Shown here piece by piece: positions 7,234-11,225 of a DNA stretch of 11,225 nt (position 1 is the first letter of the stretch; each line of letters opens with the position of its first letter). The position numbers and the translations under genes are program-made. The notes under the pieces are model-generated. The model had not been told where the DNA came from. It ran no database searches and was given only the letters and a program-made list of their open reading frames with translations. Source of the stretch: Chrysochromulina parva (lineage: Eukaryota; Haptophyta; Prymnesiales; Chrysochromulinaceae); assembly GCA_002887195.1 (NCBI GenBank), contig PJAB01001965.1, positions 1-11,225 of the forward strand, written 5' to 3'.

Positions 7234-8034
7234 ATGGCGACGCTCACCCTCGGCGGAAGCGCGACGGCCACGACACCTTGCATGACCGACCGCGAGCGGC
7301 GTGGCCTCGGCGGTGGCAGCGGGTGCAGCGGCGCACCGCCTCCCGATCACTCATCGAAGCCACCCGCTGCTGCGACTTCCGCCACTGCACCTGCCGCCAA
7401 TGCCGAAGCGGCCGTAATGCAGGCTTGCGCCAAGTGCGTCTTCGAGGCGCTGCCCAAGCTCCGCGAGGAACAGCTGGTCGATGTCCTCGAGTTCGTCGCC
7501 GCGCAACACACGGGTAAAAACTTCAGCCCAGACAATGCGTCCAAGGCGCTTGAGGTTTGCGCGTTTGTGCGGCGTCGGCCGTTTGCCGTCACGGCGGAGG
7601 GCGTGGCCGCGCTCGCGCGGCTCGCACGGCACGCGCTCGGCTCGTCCACGGGCAACGAGAAGTCGACCGAGCACAAGCTTTGGCTGCTCACGAGCGGCGC
7701 ACTCAACACTGCTGCGGCCATCCGTGCTCATGACGGTGACGCGCTCGTCTTCTTCGATGCGCTGCAGCGTGACGCTGGCGTGCGCGGCCGCTACTCGCAG
7801 CGGCAGTACGCGACCAAGGCGATGCAGGAGCACGTGCTGAACCCAAACGGCTACTTGGTCGACGAGGACCCCGATGCGATGCTGGCCCGCAAGGTCAACC
7901 GCCTCGGGACCGTGCATCTGTGCCTCTGTGCTTTTTTCTTAGTGCTGTCCGTCTTCGTGGGCATCGTCGCCAGCAGCGAGACGTTCCAGGGGCGGGCTCT
8001 AACTACCATTCGAGGATGGCTAGTCTCCTCATGA
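7234..8034 (+). CDS. Orphan protein with C-terminal transmembrane anchor
   Basis: 266 residues from ATG at 7234 (purine at -3, G at +4; a second Met follows at residue 17). Residues 1-60 are Gly/Ala/Pro/Thr-rich and probably disordered. Residues about 60-222 look mostly helical and soluble, with a CAKC pair at 65-68 (ACAKCVFEAL), a Leu/Val-rich helix (LREEQLVDVLEFVAAQHTGK) and an acidic stretch (VDEDPDAM) before the membrane. Residues about 225-246 (from LGTVHLCLCAFFLVLSVFVG) form one strong transmembrane segment, followed by about 20 residues to the end. There is no N-terminal signal peptide, so the topology is that of a tail-anchored membrane protein with its bulk in the cytosol. I do not recognise a family, and a function is not proposed. 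The TGA at 8032-8034 is clear. Confidence 0.8.
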   Translation: MATLTLGGSATATTPCMTDRERRGLGGGSGCSGAPPPDHSSKPPAAATSATAPAANAEAAVMQACAKCVFEALPKLREEQLVDVLEFVAAQHTGKNFSPDNASKALEVCAFVRRRPFAVTAEGVAALARLARHALGSSTGNEKSTEHKLWLLTSGALNTAAAIRAHDGDALVFFDALQRDAGVRGRYSQRQYATKAMQEHVLNPNGYLVDEDPDAMLARKVNRLGTVHLCLCAFFLVLSVFVGIVASSETFQGRALTTIRGWLVSS

Positions 8035-8278
8035 TATGCTTTTATCACCAGAGGACTCGAATGACCGCGCGCCGGTACAATATCCGAGGCAAGAGTGTAG
8101 AGTGAGAAGGATTTCAGGAGATCATGGCGGCTCCGGACACGCGGAGTTGTTTCTCAAAGGATCTCATGCTTGAAAGGTAAAGGGCACCCGACGTCCCGTG
8201 ACAAAAAAACGCCGTGTTGGCAAACATCCGTGTCAGTTCTGTGCTCGTGTGTCAACCCCTCCCCTGAGCGGCAGCGCC
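8035..8278. other. Short intergenic spacer before the FAM166-like gene
   Basis: 244 bases that are noticeably more AT-rich than the flanking coding sequence. It contains the end of the tail-anchored gene transcript and the promoter/5' UTR of the FAM166-like gene. A short A-run (CAAAAAAAC) lies at about 8202-8210. No specific promoter element or RNA gene is recognised. Confidence 0.4.
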
Positions 8279-9556
8279 ATGTCCACTGACGCGGCCGGGC
8301 AAGCGGCGCGGCCGCTGGGCGACACCTTCCACAATGGCAACACGGCGGCCAACAAGTCGTTCATCTGCTACCGGCTGGGCGTCGGCGTGCCGGGCTACAC
8401 CGGGATGGTGCCGATGGAGGAGAACATCGATATCCCCACCAAGACAGGCTGTGCTGCGCGCGCGAAGACGGACCGTGGATACGGTTCTCACGGCGACGGC
8501 GGCACGATCAAGAAGCCGCTCTCGTCCTTCTCCATCGATTTCCAGCTCTCGCCCGCGCAGTTTGCTGAGGGTACCGCTCCCAACCCGCTCTGGGACTCAA
8601 AGGCGGCACGCCCAATTGGCGACCCGCCGTACATCCGGCGGCCGCCGGACACGATGGACAGGCGCTTCTTCCACGATTCGACCTTCAATGGCGCGTACAA
8701 TCAAGGCGCGCACCTGCAGCAGCAGGACTACCCGTCCGACGTGACGGCCACCGGGATGCTGCGCCCACCCGGCACCGTGAACCTGAAAGAGCCGAGCCCA
8801 TTCTACACGACCGAGTACATGCAGAAGAGCGAGGAGGGCAACTTGCTGATGGCGGTTAAGAAGGTGCTGCCGCCCGGGCCCGAGCCCAAGGTGCGCGCCA
8901 ACCGCCAGTTCAGCGGCGTCGCGCTGCGGGAGCCGGAGCTCAAGACGAGCTACCGCGAGGCGTACGGCGCGTATGGCGTCGACCCGCGCTCGAAGCTGCC
9001 GGCGGATCCTACGCAGATCAACTTCACGGCGTCCACGGCGGAGTACTTCCAGGGCACCTCCAAGGCCACATATCATCCGCCTGGCTACTCGGGCTTCGTC
9101 CCCGAGACAGGGCGCAACCCGCACGCGTCGCATCAGGGACTGTGTAAGCAGCCGCGCGAGGGCACCAAAAATTTTGAGCTGCAGACGCTCTTCCAGTACG
9201 CGCACCAGCTGCCCGGGTACGCGGGCTACCGCCCGCAGACGGCTATCAACGACGTCGGACCCGTTCGCAACGAGTTGGCCACTACCACAGGCCGCGTCAA
9301 CGTGATGGCCACGAGCGGCTTCAAGCCTGGGGACCTGGGGCTCTCAATGAAGACGCTGGCAGCGACGGCGCCGCAGCGCTCCAAGTTCGGGTGCAAGGAC
9401 TCGCTTATTGCAGAGGCGTTTTCGCACGAGTCGCTCACGGGCAATATCTCGGACAATGGTCGCCACGAGGCCGAATGCTACTACAAGACCGTCCGGCCTA
9501 TGGAGGGTCGCTCGGTCGCCATCATCAAGCAGGGCCACTGGAACCAGCTCTATTGA
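8279..9556 (+). CDS. FAM166/CIMIP2-like ciliary microtubule-associated protein
   Basis: 425 residues from ATG at 8279. The frame is open about 80 bases further upstream but only from a GTG, so this ATG is preferred. The protein carries three PGYxG motifs: VPGYTGMVP (PGY at 38), PPGYSGFVPETGRNP (268) and LPGYAGYRPQ (312), the last two 44 residues apart. It is also rich in Pro, Tyr and Gly, with repeated AARPLGD/AARPIGD phrases (near the start and about residue 108) and many short turn-forming segments rather than globular helices. PGYxGxxP motifs of this kind mark the FAM166/CIMIP2 (DUF2475-type) proteins, known as microtubule inner proteins of ciliary doublets. A structural role in the flagellar axoneme is therefore inferred. 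No catalytic motif or membrane segment is seen. The exact subfamily is not certain; another axonemal Pro/Tyr/Gly-rich family is the alternative. Confidence 0.7.
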   Translation: MSTDAAGQAARPLGDTFHNGNTAANKSFICYRLGVGVPGYTGMVPMEENIDIPTKTGCAARAKTDRGYGSHGDGGTIKKPLSSFSIDFQLSPAQFAEGTAPNPLWDSKAARPIGDPPYIRRPPDTMDRRFFHDSTFNGAYNQGAHLQQQDYPSDVTATGMLRPPGTVNLKEPSPFYTTEYMQKSEEGNLLMAVKKVLPPGPEPKVRANRQFSGVALREPELKTSYREAYGAYGVDPRSKLPADPTQINFTASTAEYFQGTSKATYHPPGYSGFVPETGRNPHASHQGLCKQPREGTKNFELQTLFQYAHQLPGYAGYRPQTAINDVGPVRNELATTTGRVNVMATSGFKPGDLGLSMKTLAATAPQRSKFGCKDSLIAEAFSHESLTGNISDNGRHEAECYYKTVRPMEGRSVAIIKQGHWNQLY

Positions 9557-9685
9557 GTGTGGCGGCGCGAGGCGGGCGGCCGCGGCGTTGGCGGCGCAAG
9601 GTGCGAGGCGGGCGGCGGTGGCCGTCCGCGCGCACGCCTTCGGTGGGACGCGCGGGCACATCATGCGGGGCGTTGCGGCAATGAT

Positions 9686-9715
9686 AATAGCGCGAGTATA
9701 CTCCGGCGCGCTATT
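9686..9715. repeat. Perfect 9-bp inverted repeat with palindromic spacer
   Basis: AATAGCGCG (9686-9694) and CGCGCTATT (9707-9715) are exact reverse complements around a 12-base spacer. The spacer itself begins with the 8-bp palindrome AGTATACT (9695-9702). It lies about 130 bases past the stop of the FAM166-like gene, so it could form a 3' UTR or transcript-end hairpin, or be a protein-binding site. The structure is seen directly; its role is unknown. Confidence 0.6.
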
Positions 9716-9853
9716 CCATGCACCATGGTTACTTCTCTAGAACAGTGGGTGCGGGCGGTGTGTGCGTTGTCATTGTTTTGAGACTGGAGCGTTACATGGC
9801 ACACTGCGAGTGTCAGAAAAATATGCTCAACTCAGGTCCACCGATTCTGAGGT

Positions 9854-9878
9854 CACGTCACATGACTCCCACGTCACA
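9854..9878 (+). promoter_or_regulatory. Paired CACGTCACA (ACGTCA hexamer-like) motifs
   Basis: CACGTCACA occurs at 9854-9862 and again at 9870-9878, 16 bases apart. ACGTCA is the bZIP-bound 'hexamer' element described in plant histone promoters and also resembles half of a CRE. The pair sits about 615 bases upstream of the H2A ATG. That is far for a compact genome, so assignment to H2A is tentative. Confidence 0.3.
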
Positions 9879-10011
9879 CTCAAACACGTACCCGATGTGC
9901 CAAAGGCATGACCGCTCTGCCGGATGCGGGTGCGATGGCAAGGGCAGAAAACGCGCCGGTCGCGTACCATGCTACTCGCCAGCCTTGTGCGTCGCCGCCA
10001 CGCGCTTTGTG

Positions 10012-10023
10012 ATTTGCGCAAAT
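10012..10023. promoter_or_regulatory. 12-bp perfect palindrome ATTTGCGCAAAT
   Basis: ATTTGCGCAAAT is its own reverse complement. It resembles, without matching, the ATTTGCAT octamer of animal histone promoters and E2F-type TTTSSCGC sites. It sits 469 bases before the H2A start codon. A role as a transcription factor site is an inference. Confidence 0.3.
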
Positions 10024-10143
10024 GCACGTGCAGCTTCCGAATGGTGAGCTGCGCATGCGATGGAAGATTTGGTTGTGCTCGGGGGCGTTGGACAGCTCCC
10101 TGCGTCACGCCAAGGTCATGGGGAGCAGCTGCCGTAGCCGGAG

Positions 10144-10367
10144 CCAATCGCTCGCACGCGCGCGCGAGCATGATGCTGAAATGACCTGCGTCAGTGAAGG
10201 CACGCTTGAGAGCGGAGGCAGACGAGCGCAGGATCGAGAAGTGTTCCTGAGTATGGACGCTTGCGTCCGGGGCGTTCCATGTGTCCGTGGTGGACTCGTG
10301 GACCCGATCAGCGCTGGGCCATTCACTCCTTGCAAGACCCTCGATGGAAGGCGCGGGTTGCTCCAAT
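10144..10367 (+). promoter_or_regulatory. Two CCAAT boxes upstream of H2A
   Basis: CCAAT occurs at 10144-10148 (GAGCCAATCG) and 10363-10367 (GCTCCAATGG), the nearer one 126 bases before the H2A ATG. CCAAT boxes are common in core histone promoters. Two copies of a pentamer can occur by chance, and no clear TATA box accompanies them. Confidence 0.3.
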
Positions 10368-10492
10368 GGCGTCTGGGGGGCAAAGAGGAGGAGGGACGCC
10401 GAGCCAGCCGCACTCGGTTCCCGACCAGACAAATGGGGTTAGCTTCCTCAGTGGATAGATTGAAACAGCAATCAAAGCAACTCAAATCAAAA

Positions 10493-10867
10493 ATGGTGAA
10501 AGGTGGCCGCGGTGGATCCAAGAAGAAGGCGACGTCGCGCTCGGCCAAGGCCGGCCTCCAGTTCCCGGTGGGCCGCGTTCACCGCCACATGAAGCTCGGC
10601 AAGTACGCGTCGCGCATCGGCGCTGGCGCCCCCGTGTACCTCGCGGCTGTCCTCGAGTACATGGCCGCTGAGGTCCTCGAGCTCGCCGGCAACGCCGCCC
10701 GCGACAACAAGAAGTCGCGCATCATCCCCCGCCACATCACCCTGGCGGTCCGCAACGACGAGGAGCTCAACAAGTTCCTGTCGGGCGTGACGGTCGCGGC
10801 CGGCGGTGTTCTCCCGAACATCCACTCGGTCCTGCTCCCGAAAAAGTCCAAGAAGGCGTCGGATTAA
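10493..10867 (+). CDS. Core histone H2A (canonical type)
   Basis: 124 residues from ATG at 10493, which sits in an A-rich leader (ATCAAAAATGG) ideal for initiation. It pairs with H2B to form a nucleosome half. It shows the H2A signature AGLQFPVGR (20-28), the histone-fold helices ([28 protein letters not shown]) and the docking domain ending [15 protein letters not shown]. The acidic-patch residues are all present: E55, E60, E63, D89, E90 and E91 (Met = 1). The N-terminal tail is Gly/Lys/Ser-rich ([20 protein letters not shown]). The C-terminal tail is short (KKSKKASD), with K117/K118 at the usual ubiquitination position, and has no SQ motif, so it is not an H2A.X. It also lacks H2A.Z-type docking features and any macro domain. 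The coding sequence is intronless and followed by a histone-type stem-loop, as expected for a replication-dependent copy. Confidence 0.98.
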   Translation: MVKGGRGGSKKKATSRSAKAGLQFPVGRVHRHMKLGKYASRIGAGAPVYLAAVLEYMAAEVLELAGNAARDNKKSRIIPRHITLAVRNDEELNKFLSGVTVAAGGVLPNIHSVLLPKKSKKASD

Positions 10868-10896
10868 ATATCTCCGCGCACTTCAAAACCAACCCC

Positions 10897-10912
10897 GGTG
10901 TTTTTTAACACC
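10897..10912 (+). terminator. Histone mRNA 3' stem-loop
   Basis: GGTGTT-TTTT-AACACC lies 29 bases after the H2A stop codon: a perfect 6-bp stem with a 4-base all-T loop, starting GG and ending CC, flanked on the 3' side by ACCCC. These dimensions, the G-G/C-C stem base, the pyrimidine-rich 5' arm, the T loop and the ACCC flank match the stem-loop of replication-dependent histone mRNAs, which binds SLBP in place of a poly(A) tail. The inner stem bases differ from the animal GGCTCT/AGAGCC form but keep pairing. Confidence 0.85.
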
Positions 10913-11156
10913 ACCCCTGAATTCGTCCCGTAACGAGTAAGGCAGTCGGCACGCAGCGCGCGACCCGGCCGCCTCACACACATCCAGAGCTCTTAGGATC
11001 GAAAAACGGTCGACGTTGATGACCAAGCACAACCCCCACTAGTTTCGAAGTTGAGCTCGTCCCATGTAACGTAAGAATCGATACCCATTTTCACACGGAC
11101 CTCAACAAGGGGCTGGGAGAGGGAGGGGCGAGCAGTCCTCTTCGGCGACCCCAGCA
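10913..11156. other. Spacer between H2A and the next gene
   Basis: 244 bases after the histone stem-loop. No purine-rich histone downstream element is evident immediately after the hairpin (TGAATTCG follows). The distal part (11109-11133) is G/A-rich (GGGGCTGGGAGAGGGAGGGG), probably the 5' UTR or promoter of the gene at 11157. No open frame of note is seen. Confidence 0.4.
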
Positions 11157-11225
11157 ATGGCGACGTCCGCTTTTTCCGCGCCCGCGGGCTCTCCGGCGGC
11201 TCCAGAGAAGTGCCTCGCCTCCCTC
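11157..11225 (+). CDS. Possible 5' end of a gene running off the window
   Basis: An ATG at 11157 in good context (CAGCAATGGCG; G at -3, G at +4) opens a frame of 23 codons to the last base with no stop. It begins MATSAFSAPAGSPAAPEKC and is Ala/Ser/Pro-rich with high GC at third positions, like the other genes here. It follows an A/G-rich leader. Too little is visible to name a product; it could be a transit-peptide-like or disordered N-terminus. Confidence 0.5.
   Translation, partial: MATSAFSAPAGSPAAPEKCLASL

Larger units (their letters stand above)
9557..10492. other. Long spacer upstream of histone H2A, no supported gene
   Basis: 936 bases. The first about 100 bases are very G/C-rich with a 14-bp direct repeat GCGAGGCGGGCGGC at 9567-9580 and 9603-9616; the rest has mixed composition. 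Open frames on both strands start with non-ATG codons or lack any recognisable protein features. A frame from ATG at 10022 runs in phase into H2A (157 extra codons), but it has no conserved look and is treated as chance openness of 5' flank. A minus-strand frame across 9827-10432 begins at TTG and is also not called. No divergent H2B was found here. Candidate regulatory motifs are listed separately. Confidence 0.5.

Noticed and set aside
8198..8278. 27-codon N-terminal extension of the FAM166-like protein containing CQFC
   Set aside because: It depends on a GTG start in an AT-richer spacer; the ATG at 8279 is the first Met and precedes the recognisable repeats.
10149..10170. GCTCGC/GCGAGC inverted repeat around CGCG alternation
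   Set aside because: Short arms in a simple CG-alternating stretch; likely a chance product of composition.
9827..10432. 201-residue minus-strand frame upstream of H2A
   Set aside because: It begins at TTG with no early ATG, shows no family features and has mixed low-complexity composition.
10022..10492. N-terminally extended H2A (157 extra codons in phase)
   Set aside because: The extension is an open frame without recognisable features, while the ATG at 10493 has an A-rich leader and gives a standard H2A length.

Overview
The window looks like nuclear DNA of a unicellular eukaryote with a compact, GC-rich genome. It carries a canonical core histone H2A with a histone-type 3' stem-loop, a CAP-Gly protein, a RING-H2 protein, and a protein with the PGYxG motifs of ciliary microtubule-inner proteins. 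A flagellated protist or microalga fits best. A haptophyte-like lineage is a guess from composition and compactness only. All genes read as single uninterrupted frames, so introns appear to be rare or absent here.

Layout. (1) 3-1166 (+): the 3' part of a RING-H2 gene cut by the window start. (2) 1625-4711 (+): a large protein combining a CAP-Gly domain, a hydrophobic segment, two EF-hands, a 33-residue tandem repeat and an Ala/Gln-rich helix. (3) 5429-7189 (-): an ARM/HEAT-like helical protein with a proline-directed-site linker and a C-terminal coiled coil. It is convergent with gene 2 across 717 bp of apparently non-coding DNA. (4) 7234-8034 (+): an orphan protein with a C-terminal membrane anchor, head-to-head with gene 3 and only 44 bp between the two ATGs. 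(5) 8279-9556 (+): a FAM166/CIMIP2-like protein. (6) 10493-10867 (+): histone H2A, preceded by about 0.9 kb of spacer and followed by a 6-bp/4-nt hairpin of histone-mRNA type. (7) 11157-window end (+): probable 5' end of another gene.

The genes do not form a pathway. Two of them, the CAP-Gly/EF-hand protein and the FAM166-like protein, point to microtubules or the flagellum. The most unusual object is gene 2. Its architecture looks non-standard, a 99-bp exact-period repeat has grown out of the second EF-hand, and its start codon choice decides whether it carries a possible targeting peptide. No CRISPR array, transposon, tRNA or rRNA was recognised.
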